The position numbers were made by a program, and so were the translations under genes. Shown here piece after piece: positions 43,411-54,752 of a stretch of 64,000 bases of DNA. The DNA lies in NCBI GenBank assembly GCA_018257865.1, contig JAEUBA010000003.1, positions 744,001 to 808,000 on the forward strand, given 5' to 3'. This DNA is from Stereocaulon alpinum. Its lineage: Eukaryota; Ascomycota; Lecanoromycetes; Lecanorales; Stereocaulaceae. The notes beneath the pieces are model-generated. The model was not told the DNA's origin. It did not search any database and was given only the letters and a program-made list of their open reading frames with translations. The number at the start of each line of letters is the position of its first letter. Position 1 is the stretch's first letter.

Positions 43411-45044
43411 AATGGGGACGGACTGTATGGCTCTGATCCATGTCATCTTTGAGATGGAGGTGTTCGCCCATTACGGATAATGAGTCATGAACATAATACC
43501 ATATGCAGCTTAGCGTGGTGTTCAGGTTGAATTTTTTGTACATTATTAACGTATGATAGACTGAAAGCTCATGTACCACATTCTGTACATATTGAACAAG
43601 ACACTACCTGCAGCGATGTGTGCATGATATCATGTGCGTTGCTTGCAACATCTCCATGTACTCAGCTTCTCTCGAAGAGACTCAATTCCACTGAACTCCT
43701 TTGAAGACATGTGATGGAGCTAAGAGCGTCATGGAAGTGGTTGATAGAATTTGGGCAAAGGATCTAAGCTAGAAGCTTTCCGGACCGCTTCTGAACGATC
43801 ATGGCCCATGTGGACCAATGCATGCCCGATGCTGTTCACACCGCCTTGTACGAAACCTACTTGCCAGATTTTGGTCGCGGCTTGGCAGGTAAAAGACCCA
43901 ATCTTTTCATCCATGTTAGGACCACGGCTCTCGAACCAGACGTTCACTGGCTCTATCATAAGTCACTAATATATCATCTCAAATTCTTTTCTATTAACCG
44001 CTCAGAGTCACCTTCGGAAGGACTTACATAGCGCCCTGATTGGGTATAGCTTACGCTGGGGCAGAGTCCCTAGTGTACGTATTGCCTCGATAGTTGCATG
44101 TTTTAGGGTGACGTTGCGGCCCGGGCACCCCGGAGGATGGTCCACATTGCGCTAAAGACATCTGTTGTGGGGTTGATCTCGTGGATGGTTGGGGGTGAGC
44201 GGATAGGTGGACTTTGATTACTTAGTACTGTACTTCTAAGACATAATCTCCGCAAGCTAGCGCTAGTGCTGACCCGGTCGGATCTGACGACTCCCTACAT
44301 GCATACGTGGGGGAGCATAGGCTCATCGAAGTGTACGTGGGGAAGTATGGGGGTATAGCCACCGGGTCTGGTGACAGCACGATCAATGGGGCCACTTCGT
44401 AGCTGATGGGTTGTTCCAGTGTATTGTGAGAGTAGATCGCTTTTGTACATATAATAGAAGGCCTTAAGACCCTCAGTTGCGCGTTCCAGTGACATGGAAG
44501 TTGGGGAGCAGGGAATACGAAATGGGGATAAAGAGACTCAAAGTTGAAGTGCAAGAAAAGAGAAGCTGAATACCTGGAAGCATAGGCGGAAAAATTTGCA
44601 CAGTCATGATTCGTATGAGTCGAAACTTCCATGAGCATGGCTCTGATTTGGCTAAAGGTCACGTACCTGCCTGGATTGTAACCGAGAACCTTGCGCTTTC
44701 TCAACCATGACCACGACTGGTTCGATGGACATGCTCCCCCAGCATTCTCGCTGTCGTCCTGTAATCGATGCAATGCAGTAAGTTGCCGTTGTCAGCTTTC
44801 TCGAGGTAGCGCGGACGGAAGGCTTCTTCTAGGGGCGCGGGCATATATTCTATCTTAAGCCGCTCCCAAGAGGCGGCTGCTAGCGCTAATCGTGCGATTC
44901 TTACGTTGCCCACCTTTCCCATCGTCACCACCAACGGTCACTTCATCAAGCCCCACGGATATGGACTCTCACATCTAGCACGGATATTTCAAGTGTCATT
45001 TCCAATTGTCATACCCAGTCTTTGTCGACAACTGCCACTACCCA
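43411..45044. other. Intergenic, no clear gene
   Basis: 1.6 kb between the Cys-rich gene and the permease. Minus-strand frames of 183 codons (44773-44222) and 77 codons (44934-44701) overlap out of frame and show no known domain. They might be remnants of a gene, but there is no direct evidence. Confidence 0.35.
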
Positions 45045-47017
45045 TTATACTATTTCAATCACCGGTCCAGTATATACTTTCTTGGCCCATACTTGGTAGT
45101 ATATCACGCTAACCATCACCACTGCCACAGTAACCACGACGGCGTAGTTCATATTTCCAGCTCTGACTGGTTGCCCCGTGGGCCAAAGGCTAAAGAACAC
45201 GATAACAGTCAAATACCCACATGCCAGAGCATTAATTGCAATACCCCATCGACCCGGCATATGCCACGGTCCCCAGCTGATACCTCTTTCAGCAACCATA
45301 TCTCGTCCACTGGTCGGCTTCCGCGGGGTTATGGCTCCAGTTGATCGTCGATGGAGTAAGAGGCTAATGGCAACGAGGTATGAGGATTGCAGACTGGATA
45401 CTGAAAGCGACACCAGATCGTTGAACGCAGTTGCTGACCCGAGAATGATGAAGGAAAGGAGTAGAGAAATGGTTGTGGTGACCAGAATGGACCGTATTGG
45501 AAGTGACGTACGCGGGTCAACCTAAGGTAAGATAATCCGCACATCAGCATCATTCAAGATGACGCGGAAGTCCCATTTCTCAGTGGCTGAGACATCGGGA
45601 AACCGCTCAAAAGACTCACGTGCTGCAACAACCTCCAGCCTGGCAGGCCTCTGTCCCGAGAAAACGACCAACACATCCGCGACGCGGACGCAAGTAGTCC
45701 AACATTGGCGGCGTACTGCATGACCACAAGAAGCGATACCATACATGTGACTGCCACGATTGAGCCAGTGGATTGCAAAAATATCTCTATGAAGGGGAGT
45801 CCGGTGGTCGTCTCTAACGCTGCCTTTATATTGTCCAGACTGAAGAGTGTTACAATCAACATCCCGAACCCCAGACTACCGTTGATCAAGATACTGAGCA
45901 TGATTGCACGTGGAACCATCATCGAGGCATTCTCGATTTCTTCCGACATCTGGGAGTCTGTCAGCTCATCTGCAGCACTAGCTCCATCGAACATAGGAAA
46001 CTTATACGTGAATTGCACCATCCGCACCTGTTCACTACATCAAAATCTTCTTTGGACACGATTGGATGTTCTACGTACCGGTAAAGCAGTACACGGACCC
46101 AATTATTCCGACCACGAACGAGAGTCCTTGAGTGGGCCAATTCCCAGTATTAAGCAGCGTACTAAAGACCTCAGAGGCGCTCTGATGTGGCCCAAAGATG
46201 GCCAGTGGGAGGAGGATAGCGAAGAAGCCCACAACATGAAGCATGAGGACAAATCTCTCGAATTTAGGTAGAAGACTTCCCACAGTGTTCACGAAGATCG
46301 TGAATATCATTGACGCCCAGAATAATAACATGGTATGCCATGGCTTGGGATCGTATGTAGGCCTGTTCAACTTGATCAAGCCTAGGATTTGGGTACCTGC
46401 GAGGTAGTAAACAGACGCGAGAGTGGCCTGCCAGCCCCACACGGTAAGCCATCCTACGAATGATCAGGAAAAGTATCAAGCTACTGGTGGCGCCTCGTAC
46501 CTGTGATATAGCTAAAAAATCTCCTTGACGAGCGTGGGGAAAGGACCGAGACCCAATAATACTGCCCGCCGGCAGTAGGCATCCTTTGACGTGTTATTCA
46601 AGCCAAAGTTCGGAGCCTCTTTGGACTTGCATCGAAACAAGTTCGCTCAGGCACGCAAAGACCGCAGCAGTCCCGATCCAAACCAGCAAAAAGCCATACA
46701 CTAGACCTGCAGGGCCGCCACTAAGAGATCAGCTTTGTGACATTCAGCTTTTACGGATTCGATTACTTAGTGAACCCTATATCGAGCACGCTGTCACTAT
46801 TTAGCTCAAATAAGCCACAACAATTGACCTAGCTCACATCAAAACGCCTTCCCAGGTGATGAGGATGGTGCAGCTGAAGCCCAGTAATGACATGAGCCCA
46901 AACCTGCGCTACAGACATTGTTAGCATCAACCTTTCATGATGGAGCAACAAGGATGGTCTTACCTTTAAGACTGGTCTCTTGCCCAGGCGCGCAAGATCC
47001 ACCGTGTCACGATCCAT
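45045..47017 (-). CDS. Amino-acid/choline-type permease of the APC superfamily
   Basis: Nine exons (47017-46964, 46908-46838, 46790-46767, 46720-46631, 46583-46501, 46453-46079, 46027-46008, 45949-45620, 45521-45045) give 507 residues with about 12 TM helices. Family blocks appear only after splicing: RRFGLMSLLGFSCTILITWEG, GFTNGGPAGLVYGFLLVWIG, PTAGGQYYWVSVLSP, GWLTVWGWQATLASVYYLAG, GADGAIH-MSEEIENASMMVP, SASRMCWSFSRDRGLPGW and VDPRTSLPIRSILVTTTISL. These match the fungal GABA/choline/amino-acid permease group (Hnm1/Uga4-like); the substrate is not predictable. Two exons are very short (24 and 20 bp), and intron 4 uses a GC donor (GCAAGT..AAAG). No broken frame remains with this model. The gene sits between the two paralogous Cys-rich surface protein genes. 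Confidence 0.88.
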
Positions 47018-48927
47018 GACCCTTTCCTGTCTACTTACTCCCGTATTCGCAATTGGACGAAATCGATGATATGTCCCTTATGAAAAATCTCTCAGCATGT
47101 GTGAAGTTAGTACTTGCTAGATCATCAGCCTCAGAAGCTTCTTGGGCACAATTCAGCTTTGTCGGGTACATGGCATCTATTAAGCCAGATCTGAAGACAT
47201 TACAAGGTATTTCATGCAATACAATCGCTCTGTTCTAGGTAAACCGGTCCTAGGTAGTACCGTAACAACATCAGTGGGATTGCCAAGGCGGGCAGAATTT
47301 TCATGTGGACCCAGTTGTTCAATTCCCTCAAGTAGAGCCTACTCTGGAAGCGAGGGCTTCTCCTACCAGTCTCAATTTCAAGCATTCTTAGACTTCGGGG
47401 TCGAAAACTTGATGTTAACGACCGTTGAAAGGACTGCAAGGGTCAGGAACGATGGAAGAGGCAATGAATTAACTTTGCAACAAGTTTCCTCGTCACTCGC
47501 TTTCAGGCAAATCCATCAAAGCTGGCTGAGCTCCTCCGCTTGGGTTAGATGTGCTCAGTGGGCTCTATCCTTTGTCCGGTCTGGCGGCCATGTTCGACAT
47601 GCTTTGCCCCGACCTTAAGTGCGGGAATTACTGTATCAAGCCACGGAAGGATGGCTTCCCTAGCATATTCGGTGATATCATATATCATGGCTCGAGAGGA
47701 TTTTTCACAACAACGGGAACGAAGAAACGGCCGATCAGAGGATGAAGGGTCACTTATATTCTTTGCCGAGTTAGAGGTGAACTTATACGGGATTGGTATT
47801 AGCCCTGTTACAGCTCCAACACATATAGGAAACGCCTTGTATATCACCGCCGCTGAACAACATATCTCTGCACTACCGCTTGAGTCCCTCGCTTGAGAAT
47901 CCACCAAGAGGCCGCTATGAGCTCTATAGGCAGTTGGAAATGGAATGTTGGATACTTGCGGCCAGCTTCGCCTCCAAAACAACATCCGAGCAAGTTCCGC
48001 TCAACTTAGATGATGGACTTCATTGAGGCAGACCTTGGCAAGTGTAGGCACCAAGGGTCACAAGCCTGCCCGGATACCCCCGGGCGGCTCAGCCTCGCTC
48101 TCTTGGCGCGAAGGATTCTCGACAACACACCAATTTCGCCTTCGATCCTGCTCACACACGTAACGTCAAGCTTTATGAACCTTTTCTCACGGCTGGGTCC
48201 GCTCCAACTCAATGTGACACGCTGATGAAAGATGAAACAAGCTCCATGCCCACGTTGACTGGCTGGTAAAATTACAACACGGTTGGCTGTGTGGCAATGC
48301 TAGTAGCGTTGCATAAGCTCCTCAGGCTAATGAGTGGCTCTATTGTATCCGCCGGGCAACCTTAACAGTCTCAATCATTCCAACTCCACCTTGCCCTTAC
48401 TCTGATAGATTTACCACCCTGAAGTGGTTGAAAGCCGTAGGCCTCTGCGCTTCGAGATGGTTACAGGCAGATATCGTGGTCCATTTTACAAGCTTGAGTA
48501 ACAGGTTTCTTTGACAAGCCTGTTCAATGATTTAAGATCCTTCAATCCTACCAAAATCCTGCGTGGCATTTGAACGAGCTAAGAATCCTTCGCTAACCCA
48601 AAGAAGCAATTAATCTTGATAAGTCGATCTCTTCGCACTCAGCCCCGATTTTCATTAGATCCTCAATGTTCAAGCCTGCCTTTTGTATAGCATTTAGAGG
48701 AACGTTTGACCATGAGAATAAATTGTGCCTTGCTAATCTCGTATTGTCTTGTCTAAAATAGAACACGAAGTTTTCAAAGCAGATGCGCGCATCTTAAAAA
48801 GGTGCTCTTTCCCACTGTTAACTACCCTTCACATCTCGACGATAAACTACTTGCAACCCCGGAAATCTCTTCCTATCTCAATTGTACAAAAGTTGCGAAT
48901 TCGAAACTACACTCACCCCCGTTCATA
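47018..48927. other. Gene-poor 1.9-kb stretch upstream of the permease
   Basis: No supported gene. A 146-codon minus frame (47985-47545) ends with a plausible amphipathic segment (REAILPWLDTVIPALKVGAK), and a 134-codon plus frame overlaps it. Neither extends into a recognisable domain, so a decayed gene is possible but unproven. Confidence 0.35.
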
Positions 48928-49788
48928 ATGAGCTACCTTATCTTCTTCACAAGCCTCCTCGTCACCCATTGCCTTGGACAGTATGGGCAATATCTGCAGA
49001 AATGCTACGATCCTGACGGCACAGAAAACCCTGATCTCAGACCTTGTGATCAAAATGCGGCGACGAGTGCGTGTTGTGGTAGCGGGTACATATGTGACAC
49101 GGTCTTGGACTGCATCGATGCGATTACCGGCGTGCAATATGTCCCTGGGTGTACAGATCCGACTTTTAACGACTATGCCTGTCCTTGGCCCTTGAGTACG
49201 TCTTTGCCCAAGCGAAATTTCCAGTTGCACGCACTAACTTCAGGACCTGCAGACGCGACATACACCAACGACCCATCAAATCCACCGTTTGACCAGGCCC
49301 TGAACATCACCTTCTGTGCCGACGGGACCGCATGCAGTGTTGCAATGTCTCATTGCTGCGATGTCCACGCCGGAATTCCCGTGATCTCCTTCGATAATAC
49401 AGCCACAGTCCCATCAGCAAGCGCCTCATACAGCGCTTACTATGCCGCAGCCACTTCTTCCGTCTATACTATACCAACCGGGAGTGATTATTTCGTCGCC
49501 AGCCAGTCAAGTACCTCCCCGTCCCTGGTTGTATACAGGACCATAGTGTCGGTAGTCGTAAATTCCTTTACGAATGCAGGTGCTCCAAGTCCAACATTCG
49601 ACTTGACCTCTCGGGCTCCGGCACCGATCATCACTAACGCACTACCACTCGTGAGTAAAGCCACCAGCGGACCCTCCTCGCCAACAGTATTGAGTCAGAC
49701 CAGAAGCGGAGGCTCCAGGGTTGAGAATGGTGTGAGTCTGGCGATTGGTGCCCTGGCCTTGGGGGCTGCACGATTGCTTTTAAGTTGA
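48928..49788 (+). CDS. Cys-rich surface protein with signal peptide and GPI-like C-terminus
   Basis: The ATG at 48928 gives the signal peptide MSYLIFFTSLLVTHCLG. A 48-bp intron (49196-49243; GTACGT, CACTAAC branch, TTCAG) is a multiple of three, so the frame also reads through it, but its consensus is excellent and it lies where the paralogue has its intron. The spliced product has 270 residues. Cys pattern: CYDPDGTENPDLRPCDQNAA, SACCGSGYICDTVLDC, PGCTDPTF, ACPWPL, then CADGTAC and HCCD. A Ser/Thr/Pro-rich stalk follows. The protein ends in a small-residue site and a hydrophobic stretch without a cytosolic tail (VSLAIGALALGAARLLLS), as in GPI-anchored proteins. It is the paralogue of the gene at 42570, with a different membrane attachment. 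Confidence 0.72.
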   Translation: MSYLIFFTSLLVTHCLGQYGQYLQKCYDPDGTENPDLRPCDQNAATSACCGSGYICDTVLDCIDAITGVQYVPGCTDPTFNDYACPWPLSTSLPKRNFQLHALTSGPADATYTNDPSNPPFDQALNITFCADGTACSVAMSHCCDVHAGIPVISFDNTATVPSASASYSAYYAAATSSVYTIPTGSDYFVASQSSTSPSLVVYRTIVSVVVNSFTNAGAPSPTFDLTSRAPAPIITNALPLVSKATSGPSSPTVLSQTRSGGSRVENGVSLAIGALALGAARLLLS

Positions 49789-50622
49789 GAATATAAGGAG
49801 ATTAGCAGGGGCCGAGAAGAATGTGCGACAGAAAGCTACCTGCACGAGTGAGGGAAGCTGTGGAGCGATGTCAATGAAATTCAGGGTCTCATCCAAGAGC
49901 GGAGACTTGCATCCGTTGAGGTTCCGCAATCCACCAACATCGTAATACATTTTACTACTGAATAGTCTTTCTATGTATATCCCAATTTCAATTAATTACT
50001 CAAAGAGATGTGGCAAAGCTTCACCCAAGTTTGCTCCTTGATACTGACTCAGGGCGCTTGCAAATCCAGCTTAGTCCTCCTTCCCGTACTAATTGAAAGC
50101 TCTCCGATGTCTCACGCCCCTTGGCGGGCTTTACAATACTCCTGCCTGCAACATTGTGTACTCTACTGCACTTAGCGGTGGTAGTCAGGCGTTCCAGCTG
50201 CGGTGGATGTTATGAGTAAGCTGTATGCATGTTCCGGTAGGGGTTCTAGCGCTGACGACAGCTTTCTGGCGGCATTGGAGGATTACGTCAGAATTACCGT
50301 TGTGAGGCAATTTAGCATTTTGGGAGGTTGACAGTGGACTGTGAGTGCTGCATAGCGAAATAGAGTTAATTTTGCCAAGTACGCCGGTTGAACCTCGGGT
50401 TCCCCTGACACGAAGGTGCGATACGTAACTTGTAACGTTATATTAGTTAAAGGAGTCGCGGACAACAATTAATGAATAGTCGGCTTCTCCGAAAGTCTCT
50501 ATGAACTTTCCAATTTCGATTCGATCTCCTCCATTCTCCCGACTTGAGAGTTTTAGGTCATGGCGGTTTCGCGTAGTCCTACGCACTAGTACCTTATCCA
50601 CGTTAGGTAAGGATCGAGATAC
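49789..50622. other. Intergenic, left of the MITE-like element
   Basis: 830 bp without a supported gene. An imperfect hairpin (TACCTTATCC and AGGTAAGGAT around 50590-50620) lies immediately left of the inverted-repeat element. Confidence 0.35.
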
Positions 50623-51011
50623 TTGAGAGGTTTAGCAGTTTTTTTTCATAGCAAATTATTGTCGGGGATACACTCCTGAAGCAGCTTAGTTACCGTGGTG
50701 TCTGGCCAGAATATTGGGGGACTTACTGTATTTGGAAGGGAAAGTCGATGAAATTTATTTTCATATTATGAAAAAAAATCTCATCGAAAATTTATGGAAG
50801 TTATGCAGTTTCCGAGCTGTCCGAGGTGAAACTAAGCTAGTTTCGTCACGGACTAAGCTGCTTCTGTTAGGTGGAAAACTACGCTGCCTAAGTACTAACA
50901 GTACGCTAGATAGCGGGAAGACTGCTAAGTTACCTAAATCAGGTAATAATCTAACCCTTTCCCAATAAGTTATGAGAATTTTCTATGAAAACTTTTTGCT
51001 AAACCTCTCAA
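50623..51011. mobile_element. MITE-like element, 389 bp with 29-bp terminal inverted repeats
   Basis: The left end, TTGAGAGGTTTAGCA at 50623, is matched by its reverse complement TGCTAAACCTCTCAA ending at 51011. The arms pair over 29 bp (50623-50651 and 50983-51011): the outer 15 bp are perfect, and the inner part is a T-run/A-run with a few mismatches ending in CATAG/CTATG. The interior is AT-rich with no significant coding frame, which fits a non-autonomous DNA element. I did not find a clear target-site duplication, so the superfamily is not assigned. No second copy is evident in this window. Confidence 0.6.
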
Positions 51012-51586
51012 CTGTAACCCAATGGGAGACGCGCCTAATCGAGACCGCAATTTCCACCCTTTAGACACCACAGCAACCATTTGTCAATGTCCGACCTCAA
51101 GAGTCGAGACAGGACCCTGCCAACAAGGAGAAAAGGAGGGAAACGCATATTTATCGAGAGGAGAGTGAAAGTGGTCAGCAAGAGCCCGATTAGGATCTCT
51201 ACACAGGAAGTCAACATGAATTCCCACGGTTTCCCAGCGTGCAAATTTCCTTTTCAGCCGCCTCTTCAAATCCTCTCGCACTTTACCGAGCTTGTCATTC
51301 TTTCAGTCACAATTCCAGGCCGGCCCATTGGCCGTTTCATCCGCCAGAAGACCCAGAAGACCCAGCCCTAGTATCTAAAGGTTCGAAGCTATCCTCATCG
51401 AGATGCGCCTTGTTCCCTGCCCGATGCATCCTCCCGCAGCCCCATGCCACATGGAGTTACTACTTATCTCTTGACATGCTGCATGCGTAGGGGTCTTGTC
51501 TATTCTCTTCCTCCCTGTCCTCACGCTTGTCATTCATTTTCTAACTCCAGTCTCTCATTACTGTACATTTTGTTTAGCGATCCGCA
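51012..51586. other. Intergenic right of the MITE-like element, promoter of the MARVEL gene
   Basis: 575 bp; the last 200 bp are CT-rich and look like a 5' leader. No other feature is seen. Confidence 0.35.
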
Positions 51587-52591
51587 ATGCGGATATACAC
51601 GATCGACAAGACCTCGCCCAGGTCATTTCCTTGGCTTTGGTTTGTGCGACTTCCTGCGATTGTTTTCAGCATTGTAGTGCTTGGGATTACGGCGTCAGAT
51701 GCTTCGAAATGGGGCGGTTGGGAGTGCAGCGTGCCTAGCAAGCTTGGCTACAACATCGCCGTTGTATGTTTACTCAGCGCACCACAATCTGAATTCGCTC
51801 ACGTGCTGACTTGATGCCACAGTCTGTCATCTCATTCCTTGTCCTTGTGTACTCCCTCCTCGCCACTGGCCCTTCCCCACAAGTCCGACTCCTACCATGG
51901 TTCATATGGGGCCAACTAGGTCTCGACGCTGTAATGTTTATCCTCTGGCTCGCCGCCGCCGCATCATCCTCCTACAACTGCAGCGACCTGTGCAACGCGT
52001 GCTCGGCCTACAGCGAGGTCGTATACAATAGCGACGTATGCTTCTGCTTTGACAACTCCAACATCTACAAGCGCACGTATACGCCAAAGCCGAAGGGAGC
52101 TCTATATGCAAGAGCACCGACAAGAAGTTCGACTAGCGGTAGCCACAGCTCGAATACAGGAGGAGGTTCCCTCATTGCAGCTAGGCAGGCCTTTGATGCT
52201 ATTATGACGTACGTACACTTGCAAGCTTTGTCTGCTCGATTCGGGCCGAGCTGATAATATCAATAGGATTCTCTTCGCCTTCTGCCTCGGCGCGACCATC
52301 TTATGGATCGTCAAATCACATCAATCTGGTCCCACTACACCCTTGGCTAAGGTGATGGAAAAGGAGGAAGAAGCTGGCATGCCTACGGGAGGAGCAGAGC
52401 CTAGACCTAGCATCCAACGTGGTACAAGTGCTGATTATTACAATGGGCAGCCGATGGCAGAGCAGCAAGTAAAGCCGAGGATTGGAAGCCCGACGCAGCC
52501 AACATTTGGCCCTACATACGTTTCGAAAGAAGGCGCATCAGAGATGCCGTCGGCTGCCATGTCTGAGAAGCTGCCTACTGGTCCTCAATAG
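51587..52591 (+). CDS. MARVEL-like tetraspan membrane protein
   Basis: Three exons (51587-51763, 51823-52208, 52267-52591) give 295 residues. Four hydrophobic helices are visible: FVRLPAIVFSIVVLGITA, SVISFLVLVYSLLATG, GQLGLDAVMFILWLAAAA and, after the second intron, ILFAFCLGATILWIVKS. The loop between helices three and four is Cys-rich (CSDLCNACSAYS, DVCFCFD), and helix one is followed by a W-x-C motif (GGWECSVP). A polar cytosolic tail rich in Pro, Gly, Ser and Glu completes the protein. This is the layout of fungal MARVEL-domain proteins, which associate with membrane apposition and cell-surface microdomains. Splice sites are GTATGT and GTACGT. The specific role is unknown. Confidence 0.82.
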
Positions 52592-54752
52592 ACCCTTCAC
52601 CAGGAAACCTCTGGGCGACGAAGCGAGGCAAGACCGGTCTGGCATTCTGCTTCTTATGTGAACATGCAACAATATTGCTGGGACGATGGTGATAGGCGCC
52701 CATTCTTAAATTCTAATTCATAATAGATAATATATAATCGGAGGCCCTGGTCCTCCTCATCTGTGCCTTCGCTCATGAGACCGACTATACGACTGTGACT
52801 CAAAGCATGGGTTTATCCAACTCCTCACCACCTCCCCATCTTCCTCACCTTCCCCTGCAACTATTCTTCCCATCAGGCTATAAGGCCATTAACAACCCCC
52901 AACGCCGCCCCCAACTGCTTCTTGACCGTCTCAAGCTTCCCCTCATGCACCAATCAAGCTCGTTCCTCGAAGTCTGACTCGACTCCTTGTACTCTTCCAA
53001 CAACTCCCGTTGTCCCCACTTCTCGTGCATCCCAAAGAGATGCTTGCAAATCTCCATCAAACGGCGAAATCCAGCAGCTGCGTCAGCGTCACTATAGGCG
53101 AGAACTGGGACCGGGTGTATCATCGTTCGACGTGCTCTTCAGATATTCATTTTCGAACCCTAGGCACGAACTGTTCTATCTTGAGCCCAATACATCATGA
53201 CCATTCAACTTCGACGCCTATCTCTCAATCATCACAATTGGGAGAGACATCGCTCCAGAAGCTATTACTAAAGCCTTACATCTCATACCTCCCGCGGAAA
53301 TCCAAAACCCCCCCCCCTCCTCTTGAACAAAGAAATCAACCTTCCATCCCACTGCCAATTAACATTTAAACCGATGAACTCCGCTCCCTAACATACAACC
53401 TAGCATCGCATCCCCCGTCTACTCCATACCAACAATATAAACAAACCACAACCCCAACTCCACCAGCACTTCAAGAACGACCGATAACCGTCGTACTCTT
53501 TCAAGGACTTACGAAATGAGGATATAAGCAAATAAACCCTAAACCCCAACACTAATACTTACTGCTCACTACTTACTACTTCCTGATTAACTCTTAATAC
53601 TTACCACTCACACTCACACTCACTTACTCACCCCCTATCCCACCCCCTACACCCCCCTTCCCTACCATTACAACTCCACCACCATCTCCTCCCCCCCTCC
53701 CCACCGAAACACCCTATCCATTATCCATATTCGTACCCCTCATCAACTATCCGCTCCCTAGCCTTTACGCACAGCGCGTATATTCCTCAGCGTTCCATTC
53801 CTCCCCCCTCCTCAGCGTTTCAGCGTTTCCCAGGGGAGAAAAATCCCCCCTAGATCAATAGAACTAATAAAGTATACTCTATCGCGCATTATATCATGCA
53901 CACTTACTCACTTACCTACTCTGAAACCACTATACCCTGAATAATAAAAATGGTTAGTGCCGCGCACTGGTTTTATGATATGATTTGGAGGAGGAATTGG
54001 ATTTGGAAGCTGAGGTGGGAGGGGTTGTGGTTTGGGTTGTAGGAGGGGGGGGGGGAAGGAGGGAGGGGGGAAGGGAAAGGGAAAGGGAAAGGGGAAGGGG
54101 AAGGGGAGGTTTTTGGAATGTGGGGATCTAGGGGGGATGGTATGGTATGGGGTATAGGGGAAAATAAGTCGCTTGTGTTTTAGGCGGGTAATGGTACTGT
54201 ATAGCTATAGTGCATGGTGGGGAAAAGATGAGATAGGTATAGGCGGTATGGGAGCGGGAGGCTTGTGGGGCTTAGGGGGATGATAGGCTTTTGGCGTATA
54301 GGAAATAATTTGAGACGGCTTTAGCTTTGTGGATAGTTTCAGGTTCATATAGCTATAACCTATGTGGATGGAATAGTCATATTGGATACTATCAGCGCTA
54401 GCGCGTAGTGTGTTGAGGAATGGCGGCTATAGAACTCCTTGGAGTTGTTACGATATAATAGCACGACATCCAAATCATGCGCGCACAGAACGCCCAAGGT
54501 ACAAACAAATAGTCTAGTAAGCCTCCATGGAAGATCATGCTAATCTGAGGCTCTCAAAGCAAAACCATGCCGCGGTGGCGAGGCGTGAGCCTAAAGAAAA
54601 AGTCTATAATCGTACATCCAAAACCTGTCGCTTGCAAAATGCTCAACAAAATGGGAAATGTGTAAATGAGTGTCATGAAACATGCAACAACCACGAACGA
54701 TGCAACTAGCAAGAAAAGACAAACGAATTTCCCCCTTATCACTCACGATGCC
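52592..54752. other. 2.2-kb low-complexity intergenic with C/T-rich then A/G-rich halves
   Basis: The stretch from about 53260 to 53760 is strongly C/T/A-rich (many CCCC and ACT runs). From about 53990 to 54130 the same strand is G/A-rich. At 52900-53125 (minus) two reading frames look like an acidic helical C-terminus broken by a TGA and a frame change, perhaps a decayed gene. No intact gene is supported. Confidence 0.4.
54042..54110 (+). repeat. Purine tract with G-quadruplex potential (GGGAAA repeats)
   Basis: An 11-base G run (about 54045-54055) is followed by GGGAGGGGGGAAGGGAAAGG and further GGGAAA/GGGGAA units to about 54110. Four or more G-triplets separated by 2-3 bases satisfy the usual G-quadruplex pattern, and the tract is also homopurine (triplex-prone). 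Confidence 0.7.

Noticed and set aside
44222..44773. 183-codon minus-strand frame
   Set aside because: Low internal coherence, no hydrophobic or catalytic pattern, and it overlaps other equally long frames.
50714..50968. 84-codon frame inside the inverted-repeat element
   Set aside because: Lies within an AT-rich non-coding interior; no transposase signature.
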